Below are positions 57,306 through 64,000 of a stretch of DNA of 64,000 nt, piece after piece (position 1 is the first letter of the stretch; every line of letters begins with the position of its first letter). Position numbers and translations under genes: made by a program. The DNA is from Brevundimonas sp. LM2 (lineage in GTDB: Bacteria; Pseudomonadota; Alphaproteobacteria; Caulobacterales; Caulobacteraceae): positions 2,274,501-2,338,500 of the forward strand of contig NZ_CP019508.1 of NCBI RefSeq assembly GCF_002002865.1, given 5' to 3'. The notes beneath the pieces are model-generated. The model was not told where the DNA came from. It ran no database searches and saw nothing but the letters and a program-made list of their open reading frames with translations.

Positions 57306-58763
57306 TCACGCCTTCATCGGTGCGACGGCCAGAACGGGCATGTCCAGCGTCCGCCCCACGATCGCCGGGGTGGCGAGGCCGCGCCGGGTGAAGACCCGCA
57401 ACAGACCGACGCACAGGGCGGTGAAACCGGCGAACAGGATCACGAGGGCCAGAAGCGGGGCTTTCAGGCTGGTGCCGCGCGTCGGGGCGGCGGCCCGTTC
57501 GATGACCCGCACATTGTCGGCCCCGGCGCGGACCAGGCCGGCGTCGGCGCGGCTCTGGGCCTCGCGCTGCTGGAAGTCGCGGATGTTGGCGGTCAGGACA
57601 TCGCGGTTGGAGGCCAGGGTCGCGTTCTCGGACTCCAGCCGCGTCATCCGCGCCTGACGGTCCTGGATCTCGGCCAGCTGGCGATTGACCGAGCCCAGCC
57701 GCGCCGCCAGCGAGTCACGCTCCGCCTGGGTGGTGATGCGGGTCGTCTCCAGCTCGGTCCAGACCGGGTTGGGCCCCAGCCGGACCTCCTTGGCGCCCAC
57801 GGTCGTGCCCGAGGCGACGTAGGCCTGCAGCCCCGCGATGCGCGCCTCGATGTCCTGCACCGGCTGGCTGCCGGGCTGATAGCGGGCCAGCAACTGCTCG
57901 CGCTCGGTCCGCAGCTGCAGGATCTGGTCTTGGGCCGAGACGTTCAGGTCCTGCTGCAGGGTGACCTCGGCCGGGGTACCCGCCTGCTGCGCTACCAGGG
58001 TCTGCAGACGGCGCGCGGCCTGGTTCAGCTGGTTCTCGACGGACAGTTTCTCGGTCAGGGTCGACTGATAGACGGCGGCCAGGGCGACCTTGGACGCGGC
58101 GAAGTCGCCGATGTCGTTGGACATCAGGAAACTCTCATAGGTCAGGTCGACGTCCGCCAGTTCGTCCTCGAATACCCGGCGCTGGGACTGGATGGCGGGC
58201 GTCGAACGGTCCTGGAACACCTCGCGCCGGTAGATCAGATACTGGTCCAGCACGGCGTTCAGGATCCGGGCCGATTTCTCGGCGCTGTCGCTCTCGAAGC
58301 CCAGGCCGATGATCGAGCTCTGCGGCGTGGTGGAGACGCTGAGTCCGTCGTTCAGCGCCTTGATCGCATCGCCCTCCTGTTTCGCCACCGGATCGTTCGA
58401 GGCCCGCCCGGGCTTCTGGAAGAAGTCGAGCCCCAGGGCGCGGACGGCGCGCAGCTTGACCTCGCGGCTGCCGAGGATGTTGGCCTCCGCCTGGGCGACC
58501 TCGCCGGGGGCCGGCGGGGTCGACTGGCGCTCGCCCAGCCCGACGCGCGGTTGATAGACGTATTCCTGCCCGGCACCGACAAACAGGCTGGCCCCGGCGG
58601 TGTAGGTCTTCTTCAGGGTCAGGACGGCGGCGGTCCCGAGGGCGAGAATCACCAGAAAGAGGATCACCATCAGCAGCAGTTCGCGGAACAGCAGGCCGAT
58701 GACATCCAGCACCCCGTAGCGGGGGCGGGCCGAGACATAGGTCGACGCGCTGGCAGAACGCAT
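57306..58763 (-). CDS. hfsA: Polysaccharide co-polymerase of Wzz/Wzc type (HfsA-like)
   Basis: 485 residues. One membrane helix near residues 30-50 (LLLMVILFLVILALGTAAV) and another near the C-terminus (APLLALVILFAGFTALCVGLLRVF) bracket a long coiled-coil periplasmic region (LARYQPGSQPVQDIEARI, NRQLAEIQDRQARMTRLESE). There is no kinase domain; that role is split into the next gene. This matches HfsA, which with HfsB and HfsD exports the holdfast polysaccharide. The gene is divergent from hfsD across 94 bases. Confidence 0.82.
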   Translation of the reverse strand: MRSASASTYVSARPRYGVLDVIGLLFRELLLMVILFLVILALGTAAVLTLKKTYTAGASLFVGAGQEYVYQPRVGLGERQSTPPAPGEVAQAEANILGSREVKLRAVRALGLDFFQKPGRASNDPVAKQEGDAIKALNDGLSVSTTPQSSIIGLGFESDSAEKSARILNAVLDQYLIYRREVFQDRSTPAIQSQRRVFEDELADVDLTYESFLMSNDIGDFAASKVALAAVYQSTLTEKLSVENQLNQAARRLQTLVAQQAGTPAEVTLQQDLNVSAQDQILQLRTEREQLLARYQPGSQPVQDIEARIAGLQAYVASGTTVGAKEVRLGPNPVWTELETTRITTQAERDSLAARLGSVNRQLAEIQDRQARMTRLESENATLASNRDVLTANIRDFQQREAQSRADAGLVRAGADNVRVIERAAAPTRGTSLKAPLLALVILFAGFTALCVGLLRVFTRRGLATPAIVGRTLDMPVLAVAPMKA

Positions 58764-58857
58764 TGTGACTGGCGAATCCGTGTAATCGTGAACGTCGCCG
58801 ATCCTTCACCGCTCGGCGTTAACCAGTCATTACCCATGACGGGCGAGGCTCCGCTTC
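58764..58857. promoter_or_regulatory. Divergent promoter region of hfsA/hfsB and hfsD
   Basis: This 94-base gap holds one GANTC methylation site (GAATC at 58774) and a TTAACC half-site at 58819-58824 followed by AG. Both motifs are used by CcrM/GcrA and CtrA, which control cell-cycle genes in Caulobacteraceae. No complete TTAA-N7-TTAA is present. Confidence 0.4.
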
Positions 58858-59583
58858 ATGCTTCATCGCCGACAGATTCTGTGGACCCTCGGCGCGACCC
58901 TGCTGGCGTCGTCGACCGCCGCCTGCGCCACTGCCCCGGGGGCCTCGAGGGCCGCCGGGCTGCAGAGCGAAGGGTTCGCCGACGTCGCCTTCGCCGACTG
59001 GAGCGATGCCGAGCCCGAGTATCTGCTGTTCCCCGGCGACGAGATCGAGGTGGCGACCCCCACCGCGAATGAACTGACCCGCACGATCAAGGTCGGTCCC
59101 GACGGCCGAATCGCCCTGCCGTTGATCGGCCAGGCCATGGCCGCGGACCGGACCCTGGCGGACCTGGAGTCCGACCTCAGCGCCGCCTATGCGTCCCAAC
59201 TGGTCCGGCCGGTGGTCGAGGTGACCCTGAAGACGGCGGGTCCCATGAAGGTCTGGGTCGCCGGCGAGGTCCGAACGCCGGGCGTCTATGACATGAACGG
59301 CGACATCGACGCCTACCAGGCCGTGATCCAGGCCGGCGACGTCCTGCCGGGGGCCAATCCCGGCCAGGTGGCGCTGATCCGGCGCGGCCCGGGTGGCGTG
59401 CGGATGATGCGGGTGGTCGATGTGCGGCCGCGACGCGGTGAGCCCGTGGCCCTGCGGCGCGGCGACATCCTGTTCGTGCCGCGCAGCAGCCTGGGCGAGC
59501 TGGCCAACTTCTTCACCCTGATCCGCGGGGCCCTGCCGATCGGCTTCAACTATTCGATCAACGGCCAGTATCAGCAGTTCTAA
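58858..59583 (+). CDS. hfsD: Outer membrane polysaccharide export protein (HfsD/Wza-like)
   Basis: 241 residues with a signal that includes SSTAACATAPG, a lipobox-like Cys. The polysaccharide export domain has LFPGDEIEVATPTANELTRTIKVGPDG, and SLBB-like segments include VWVAGEVRTPGVYDMNG and ALRRGDILFVPRSS. It is the shorter Wza-type translocon for holdfast in Caulobacter relatives. It pairs with divergent hfsA-hfsB. The gene is followed by a 52-base tandem repeat. Confidence 0.82.
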   Translation: MLHRRQILWTLGATLLASSTAACATAPGASRAAGLQSEGFADVAFADWSDAEPEYLLFPGDEIEVATPTANELTRTIKVGPDGRIALPLIGQAMAADRTLADLESDLSAAYASQLVRPVVEVTLKTAGPMKVWVAGEVRTPGVYDMNGDIDAYQAVIQAGDVLPGANPGQVALIRRGPGGVRMMRVVDVRPRRGEPVALRRGDILFVPRSSLGELANFFTLIRGALPIGFNYSINGQYQQF

Positions 59584-59585
59584 GG

Positions 59586-59728
59586 CGCGATCGCTCGGCT
59601 CGCGGAGCCTCGCTGCCTGAGCGCATTGTGCGAAGGGCGCTATCGCTCGGCTCGCGGAGCCTCGCTGCTTGAGCGCATTGTGCGAAGGGCGCTATCGCTC
59701 GGCTCGCGGAGCCTCGCTGCTTGAGCGC
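59586..59728. repeat. 52-base tandem repeat, about 2.7 copies
   Basis: The unit starts at 59591 (TCGCTCGGCTCGCGGAGCCT) and recurs at 59643 and 59695, giving a period of 52 bases. Copies two and three differ from the first at a single base in the part seen. GGCTC-GCG-GAGCC within each unit can form a hairpin. It lies between hfsD's stop and the convergent Sel1-like gene. No reading frame or spacer pattern suggests CRISPR. Confidence 0.85.
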
Positions 59729-59756
59729 GCTCCGATCTGCTTTCCGTTGGCGAAAA

Positions 59757-60065
59757 TCAGGCCGCCAGCTTGACCACGCCCGCGTCGATGTAGCGGCGGG
59801 CGGCGCGCTGGGCCTCGGCGATTTCCTCGCGTTCCATCTCTTCGCTCATCTCGCGACGATAGACGCGCGCTTCGACCGAGCCCTTCATGGCCGCCAGATT
59901 GAAGATCATGTGCGCCGAGACCCGATCCATCGGGCAGCCGCCCGATCCGGCCGAATACATCATGCCCAGACGGAACAGGGCGTCGCCGTCCATGTCCACC
60001 GTGGGTAGAGGCAGGGTCGCCTCGGTCTCGTCTTGCAGTTCCGGCGCGGTTTCTGGCGCGTTCAT
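59757..60065 (-). CDS. Small Sel1-repeat-like protein
   Basis: 102 residues from the ATG at 60065 (a longer frame to 60125 exists). One Sel1-like helical motif is visible: LFRLGMMYSAGSGGCPMDRVSAHMIFNLAAMKGS, split across two helices. The end is charged and helical (MSEEMEREEIAEAQRAARRYIDAG). Sel1-type proteins mediate protein-protein contacts. Function is unknown. The upstream gap is AT-rich, with TTAA twice near 60141-60151. Confidence 0.6.
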   Translation of the reverse strand: MNAPETAPELQDETEATLPLPTVDMDGDALFRLGMMYSAGSGGCPMDRVSAHMIFNLAAMKGSVEARVYRREMSEEMEREEIAEAQRAARRYIDAGVVKLAA

Positions 60066-60217
60066 CAGCCTGTTCCTTGCGATGGCGACCGTCCGTTCTG
60101 GACCCGCCTTTCGAGACCCGATCAAATACCTCCGGTTTGAAGTTAATGTTAACGGCGGACAGGCGCCGAAATTCTTTTCAGTAAAGGCAAAATGAATACT
60201 GCGAAGCTCGTTCAGAC

Positions 60218-60970
60218 CTAGGAAATAGACTTGAACGATCCGTTAGGCTTCCACTTGCCTCGCTGGCCGAACAGCACCTTGCGGGCCGCCTCCGCCGCCT
60301 GGCCCGAGGCGGCCAGGTTGCTGCGCAGGGCCTCGCCGACCGCCCGGCCCCGAATGACCGCCGGTCGGGTCCCGACCCGATCCATCCAGGCCTGCAGATG
60401 CGGAAAGTCGTCGAGGCTCTGGCCCTGGTGCTCGGGCAGGATCCAGGGCCAGGCCGCCATGTCGGCGATGGAGTACTCGCCCGCCAGGTAGTCGCGATCC
60501 GCCAGGCGCCGATCCATCACGCCGTACAGGCGATGCGTCTCGTCGGTATAGCGCCGCACGCCATAGGCGATCTGGCGCTGGTCCTTGATGAGGGCCGGGG
60601 CGTATTGGCGGAAATGATGGGTCTGACCCGCCATCGGCCCCAGACCCCCGACCTGCCAGAACAGCCACTGGTCCACCTCGGCCCGGGCGCGGACGTCGGT
60701 CGGATAGTAGCGGCCGGACTTGTTGCCCAGATACTGCAGGATGGCTCCGCTCTCGAACAAGGACAGGGGTTGGCCGTCCGGCCCGTCGGGATCGACGATG
60801 GCGGGCATGCGGCCATTGGGGCTGAGGGCCTGGAAGGCGGGCGTGAACTGCTCGCCCGTGCCGATGTTCACCGGCACGACCTCATAGGCCATCTCCATCT
60901 CCTCGAGGGCGATGGAGACCTTCCAGCCATTCGGCGTCGGCCAGAACCAGAGCTGGATCGGATCGGTCAT
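60218..60970 (-). CDS. Glutathione S-transferase family protein (YfcG-like)
   Basis: 250 residues from the ATG at 60970. The N-terminal thioredoxin fold has LWFWPTPNGWKVSIALEEM and PDGPDGQPLSLFESGAILQYL with the glutathione-binding Glu-Ser pair. The C-terminal helical domain follows (WLFWQVGGLGPMAGQTHHF). These features suit nu-class YfcG, which has disulfide-bond reductase activity. The N-terminal catalytic Thr/Asn is plausible in the PTPNGWK segment. A 155-base gap separates it from the divergent RcnB-like gene. Confidence 0.88.
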   Translation of the reverse strand: MTDPIQLWFWPTPNGWKVSIALEEMEMAYEVVPVNIGTGEQFTPAFQALSPNGRMPAIVDPDGPDGQPLSLFESGAILQYLGNKSGRYYPTDVRARAEVDQWLFWQVGGLGPMAGQTHHFRQYAPALIKDQRQIAYGVRRYTDETHRLYGVMDRRLADRDYLAGEYSIADMAAWPWILPEHQGQSLDDFPHLQAWMDRVGTRPAVIRGRAVGEALRSNLAASGQAAEAARKVLFGQRGKWKPNGSFKSIS

Positions 60971-61050
60971 GGAGTCTCCTGTCGCCGCCGCAGGCGACGT
61001 GTCTGATCTCCATCTGGGCGGTGGGGCCGCCGCCCGCAAGCGAACCCGCC

Positions 61051-61066
61051 GTTCAGACGGCGTTCA
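61051..61066. promoter_or_regulatory. GTTCA direct repeats one helical turn apart
   Basis: GTTCA at 61051-61055 and again at 61062-61066, eleven bases apart, lie about 60 bases before the RcnB-like ATG. Direct repeats with this spacing suit an OmpR/PhoB-type response regulator. A small hairpin (TGGCGCAAGCGCCA, 61067-61080) follows directly. Confidence 0.4.
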
Positions 61067-61124
61067 TGGCGCAAGCGCCAGCGTCGGATCGAGCCGCCGA
61101 CCTCGGCGTGCGGGAAACCCTGAG

Positions 61125-62117
61125 ATGAAACCGACCCTTACGACCCTCGTCGCGCTCGCAGCGCTCGCCCTGCCGGCGAGCCTGCCCAGCCTGGCGCACG
61201 CCCAGGAGGCACAGACAGACCGCGCCGAACGCCGCGCCGCCAACCAGGAGCGGCGCGCCGCCGTGCGCGCCGAGGGCGGCGAACGACGTGCGGGCGCGGA
61301 GCGTGGCGGCGGTGGGGATCGGGTCCGGGGCGAGGCCAGACCCGACGGCGAACGCTTCGGGAACCGGGAACGCGTCGGCCGCGACGGTGGCGAGGGCCGG
61401 GTCGGTCGGGACCGCCCGGGTTCGGCGACCCCACCGATCGCCTCGACCCCGGCGCAGACGACGCCTCAGGCCGACGGGGGCCGTGATCGGGGAGGCCAGA
61501 CGCGCCCGCCGCGCGGGACCGAAGACCGCGGCGGCCAGGACCGCAGCGACCGCAATCGGGGTGGTCGGGACAGGGACCGGGGCGACGGTGGTCGCTGGAC
61601 CAGCGGCGGAAATGCCCAGGACTGGAACCGCGGGCGGGATCGCGACCGCAACGACGGCCGGTGGAACAACGGCAACGACGGTCAGGACTGGAACCGCGAC
61701 CGCAACGGCGGCGGCCGCCACTGGAACAACGATCGCAACGGCCGCCGCGACTACGGCGGTTTCAACGATCGCTGGAACCAGAACGACTGGCGTCGCAGCT
61801 TCAACCGCAGCCGGTCATACGACTGGTGGCGCAATGACCGGGGCTTCCGCGGCTACAGCGGGGTGCGGTTCGGTTTCTATTTCGCGCCGAACTACGGCTA
61901 CTACTCGGTGCCGCGCAGCTATTTCGGCCAGCGCTACAGCGTCGGCTCCTACCTGCCGCAGGTGTTCTGGCGCTACCAGCTCGACGACTACCGCACCTAC
62001 GGCCTGGGCTACCCGCCGCCGGGCACCCAATGGGTCTCCGTCGATACGACGATCTATCTGATCGACAGCGCCGACGGCTACATCGTCGATGCGATCTACG
62101 ACGCCTGGCGCTGGTAG
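61125..62117 (+). CDS. RcnB-like secreted low-complexity protein
   Basis: 330 residues. The signal peptide ends with ALPASLPSLAHAQ. Residues about 28-230 are low complexity, rich in Arg, Asp, Gly and Asn with imperfect repeats such as AQDWNRGRD, GQDWNRDRN and HWNNDRN. The C-terminal 90 residues form a RcnB-type domain, YFGQRYSVGSYLPQVFWRY and LGYPPPGTQWVSVDTTIYLID. RcnB proteins are periplasmic and linked to nickel/cobalt homeostasis, but many relatives have no known metal role. The ATG at 61125 has no strong ribosome-binding site. Confidence 0.75.
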   Translation: MKPTLTTLVALAALALPASLPSLAHAQEAQTDRAERRAANQERRAAVRAEGGERRAGAERGGGGDRVRGEARPDGERFGNRERVGRDGGEGRVGRDRPGSATPPIASTPAQTTPQADGGRDRGGQTRPPRGTEDRGGQDRSDRNRGGRDRDRGDGGRWTSGGNAQDWNRGRDRDRNDGRWNNGNDGQDWNRDRNGGGRHWNNDRNGRRDYGGFNDRWNQNDWRRSFNRSRSYDWWRNDRGFRGYSGVRFGFYFAPNYGYYSVPRSYFGQRYSVGSYLPQVFWRYQLDDYRTYGLGYPPPGTQWVSVDTTIYLIDSADGYIVDAIYDAWRW

Positions 62118-62159
62118 GTCACGGTTTCCCCGCGCCGCTTACACGGCGCGGGGGCCGGC

Positions 62160-62435
62160 TCAACCGCAGTCGACGGACTGGATGAGGCCGGTCGCCTCGT
62201 CGAAGCGGATGTTCAGGCGGTCGGGGCGATAGTCGCGCGTGGTCGCGCAGGTGGTGCAGACGATCCGGACATTGGCGCCGGCCGGAAAGCTGACCGCGCC
62301 GACGTGACTGCCGATCAGCGACTGCGACGCCTGAGCATCGCACTGTTTCGGCGCATCGGGCATCGGAGCGGACGGAGTCGCCGCGCAGCCGGCCAGCAGA
62401 CCGCCGGCCAGGGTCAGGCCCAGGATCAACCGCAT
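62160..62435 (-). CDS. I78-type peptidase inhibitor-like lipoprotein with a Cys-Thr-Thr-Cys motif
   Basis: 91 residues. The lipobox is LAGC after MRLILGLTLAGGL. The domain matches the inhibitor I78 pattern: CDAQASQSLIGSHVG, and DYRPDRLNIRFDEATGLIQSVDCG at the end. The central strand reads VCTTCATTRDY, where family members usually have a Gly/Pro segment, so a CxxC pair is added. The ATG overlaps the previous, related gene by ten bases. It is presumably a periplasmic lipoprotein; the inhibitor role is inferred from the family. Confidence 0.75.
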   Translation of the reverse strand: MRLILGLTLAGGLLAGCAATPSAPMPDAPKQCDAQASQSLIGSHVGAVSFPAGANVRIVCTTCATTRDYRPDRLNIRFDEATGLIQSVDCG

Positions 62436-62743
62436 CGGACCTGCTCCACGATATCCGTCTGTTCATTGTAGAAGATGTTCAGCCGGTGAGCCGAGAAGTC
62501 CTGTGTCACCGGGCAGGTGGTGCAGACCACGCGGCGGCTGACGACCTCGACCGGCACGGGAATCTCGGTGCGCGAGCGGCCGACCAGGTACTGGAAGTCC
62601 GCGGCCTTGCAGAGGTCCTCGGTGCCGTCCGGCATCTTGCTTCCCACGGGCTGATTGGCCTCGGCCTGTTCGATCACCGCCGGCGCATCGACCGCGGCGG
62701 GCGGCGTCGAGGAACAGGCGGCCAGGAACAGGGCGGCGATCAG
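62426..62743 (-). CDS. Second I78-type lipoprotein with a Cys-Thr-Thr-Cys motif
   Basis: 105 residues, if it starts at the CTG at 62743, which overlaps the holC stop (CTGA); no ATG, GTG or TTG is available in frame. A lipobox is seen in LFLAAC. The domain resembles its downstream neighbour: LCKAADFQYLVG, VCTTCPVTQDF, HRLNIFYNEQTDIVEQVRCG. The conserved CTTC motif and tandem order point to duplication. The start codon is inferred, and a longer frame upstream cannot be excluded. Confidence 0.6.
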   Translation of the reverse strand: MIAALFLAACSSTPPAAVDAPAVIEQAEANQPVGSKMPDGTEDLCKAADFQYLVGRSRTEIPVPVEVVSRRVVCTTCPVTQDFSAHRLNIFYNEQTDIVEQVRCG

Positions 62744-63201
62744 GCCGCCTTTTCCCAGCGCCCCTCGTCCGACTGTTTCCAGTAGGCGAGATTGGCCCCC
62801 TGCCCCTTCAGCGCCTTCCAGCGCTCGCGCGCCCCGTGCAGCGCCGTCTCGTCGCGCCCGTCGAATAGAATGAAGCATCGCTCGAACTCCTCGGTGACGG
62901 CCATGTCTGACCCGTCGATGATGAACAGCGCCTGAGACCCGTTGAGGTTCTCGTCGCCGGCCGTCAGCAGGATCGGCTGGCGCTCGGCGTGCGGTTGGTC
63001 GGCCAGACCATGGGCCAGGAAGCTGTCCGGCCGCCAGGTCCACAGCGACTCGTCGAGGTCGGCGCGCCGATCCGCGTCGGCGACCCGGACCCGGGCGCGC
63101 CAGCCCCGTTGCAGGGTGCGGTCCAGCAACTCGGGCAGGACCTGGTCCAGCGTGGATCGCTCCAGGTGATAGAACCAGATCTCGCCCGAGGTCTCAGCCA
63201 C
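62740..63201 (-). CDS. holC: DNA polymerase III chi subunit
   Basis: 153 residues. HolC links the clamp loader psi subunit to SSB. The fold starts with EIWFYHLERSTLDQVLPELLDRTLQRGWRARV, and LWTWRPDSFLAHGLA plus QPILLTAGDENLNGSQALFIIDG are family segments. It is directly downstream of pepA on the same strand by three bases, the conserved pepA-holC order. Its stop codon overlaps the CTG proposed for the I78-type gene. Confidence 0.92.
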   Translation of the reverse strand: MAETSGEIWFYHLERSTLDQVLPELLDRTLQRGWRARVRVADADRRADLDESLWTWRPDSFLAHGLADQPHAERQPILLTAGDENLNGSQALFIIDGSDMAVTEEFERCFILFDGRDETALHGARERWKALKGQGANLAYWKQSDEGRWEKAA

Positions 63202-63204
63202 GCA

Positions 63205-64000
63205 TCAGCTCTCGTAGGTGTCGGCCACCATGCGGTCGAGCAGACGGACGCCCCAGCCCACGGGGCCGTCCGGCACGGTCGCGCGGGTCGACTTGCTGAC
63301 CCAGGCCACCGGAGCGATGTCGATGTGGGCCCAAGGCACGCCGTTGGTGAAGCGCTGCAGGAACAGGCCCGCCGTGATCGAGCCGGCGTCGCGGCCGGCC
63401 GAGTTCTTCACGTCGGCGTTCACGCTGTCCATGATCTTGTCGTACTGGGGCGGCAGCGGCATGCGCCAGACGTTCTCATTGACCTTGGGACCAGCCGCCA
63501 GGATGGCCTCGGCGACGTCGTCGGCGTTCGAGAACACCCCGGCATAGTCCAGGCCCAGGGCCACGATCATGGCCCCGGTCAGAGTCGCCAGATCGATCAT
63601 GAATTTCGGCTTGAACCGGTCCTGCGTGTACCAAAGGGCGTCGGCGAGGACCAGGCGACCCTCGGCGTCCGTATTGATGATCTCGACCGTCTGACCGGAC
63701 ATGGAGGTGACGATGTCACCCGGGCGCTGGGCGTTGCCGTCGGGCATGTTCTCGACCAGGCCGAGCACGCCGACCGCGTTGACCTTGGCCTTGCGCCCCG
63801 CGAGCGCGTGCATCAGGCCGGCGACGGCCGCGGCCCCGCCCATGTCCCAGATCATGTCTTCCATGCCGGCGGCCGGCTTGATCGAGATGCCGCCGGTGTC
63901 GAAACAGACGCCCTTGCCGACGAAGGCGATGGGTTGGTCGCCGGGCGCGCCGCCGTTCCACTGGATCACCGCCAACTGGCTTTCGCGCACCGATCCCTGA
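63205..64000 (-). CDS. pepA: Leucyl aminopeptidase (cytosol aminopeptidase), N-terminus outside the window
   Basis: The visible 264 residues are the C-terminal catalytic domain; the frame continues beyond base 64000. [15 protein letters not shown] holds the metal-binding Lys and Asp, [14 protein letters not shown] is conserved, and [14 protein letters not shown] is the diagnostic signature with the remaining zinc ligands. The rest, including the N-terminal domain, is not in the window. It is a cytosolic metallo-aminopeptidase; in some bacteria PepA also binds DNA. holC follows by three bases. Confidence 0.96.
   Translation of the reverse strand, partial: QGSVRESQLAVIQWNGGAPGDQPIAFVGKGVCFDTGGISIKPAAGMEDMIWDMGGAAAVAGLMHALAGRKAKVNAVGVLGLVENMPDGNAQRPGDIVTSMSGQTVEIINTDAEGRLVLADALWYTQDRFKPKFMIDLATLTGAMIVALGLDYAGVFSNADDVAEAILAAGPKVNENVWRMPLPPQYDKIMDSVNADVKNSAGRDAGSITAGLFLQRFTNGVPWAHIDIAPVAWVSKSTRATVPDGPVGWGVRLLDRMVADTYES

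Noticed and set aside
59586..59728. CRISPR array
   Set aside because: Copies are directly adjacent without unique spacers, and no cas gene is near.
60141..60151. TTAATGTTAAC as a full CtrA box
   Set aside because: The two TTAA are only two bases apart, not seven, so the CtrA spacing is not met.

Overview
This window is GC-rich, densely coding bacterial chromosome. Gene content points to an alphaproteobacterium of the family Caulobacteraceae, most likely Brevundimonas or a close relative. The clues are an HfsD/HfsA/HfsB-like holdfast export set, a DnaE1 with a degenerate PHP domain, GTTC-N7-GTTC LexA boxes, GANTC and TTAACC motifs in intergenic DNA, a non-fused SpoT/Rsh next to rpoZ, and many 4-base start/stop overlaps. 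It looks like ordinary core chromosome: I see no prophage, plasmid, insertion sequence or CRISPR array. The assignment is inference from content, not from a marker gene comparison.

Layout. 1-9.7 kb: end of an M23 peptidase, a DUF4142 lipoprotein, dnaE, a 38-residue protein behind two LexA-like boxes, spoT/rsh, rpoZ, folK, a family 5 uracil-DNA glycosylase and smpB. 9.7-16 kb: dapA, a lytic transglycosylase, and a four-gene translationally coupled unit of a TetR regulator with a BtuFCD-type importer. 16-24.8 kb: a glycosyltransferase, two RNA methyltransferases, an MFS transporter, hrpB and an APC permease. 24.8-31.6 kb: tRNA-Leu, motB, bpt, eno, a lipoprotein, rpmF, and a divergent HxlR/SDR pair with a clear operator. 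31.6-36.6 kb: der, bamB, yfgM-like and panB. 36.6-39.4 kb: an ECF sigma module and small envelope genes, then a repeat and an AT-rich pocket.

39.4-47.9 kb: an Spx/ArsC-like protein, NAD(P)HX dehydratase, glnB-glnA, a secreted amidohydrolase, tatABC, rnhA, an NfeD/stomatin pair and a Nudix hydrolase. 48-56.5 kb: a D-lactate/2-hydroxyglutarate-type dehydrogenase, yaaA, bdhA with a patatin, a Sua5-type TsaC, YceI plus cytochrome b561, and an acyl-CoA dehydrogenase. 56.5-64 kb: hfsB-hfsA divergent from hfsD, a 52-base tandem repeat, a small Sel1-like protein, a GST, an RcnB-like low-complexity protein, two I78-type proteins with an unusual Cys-Thr-Thr-Cys motif, holC and the start-truncated pepA.

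The most interesting non-gene signals are: a dispersed paired-palindrome repeat (five loci, all intergenic and at the 3' ends of genes); a cluster of five GANTC (CcrM-type) sites in an AT-rich pocket with a 44-codon reading frame; two tandem SOS-like boxes before a microprotein gene; the HxlR operator; and GTTCA direct repeats one helical turn apart before the RcnB-like gene. I did not find a clear novel multi-gene defence or mobile system.
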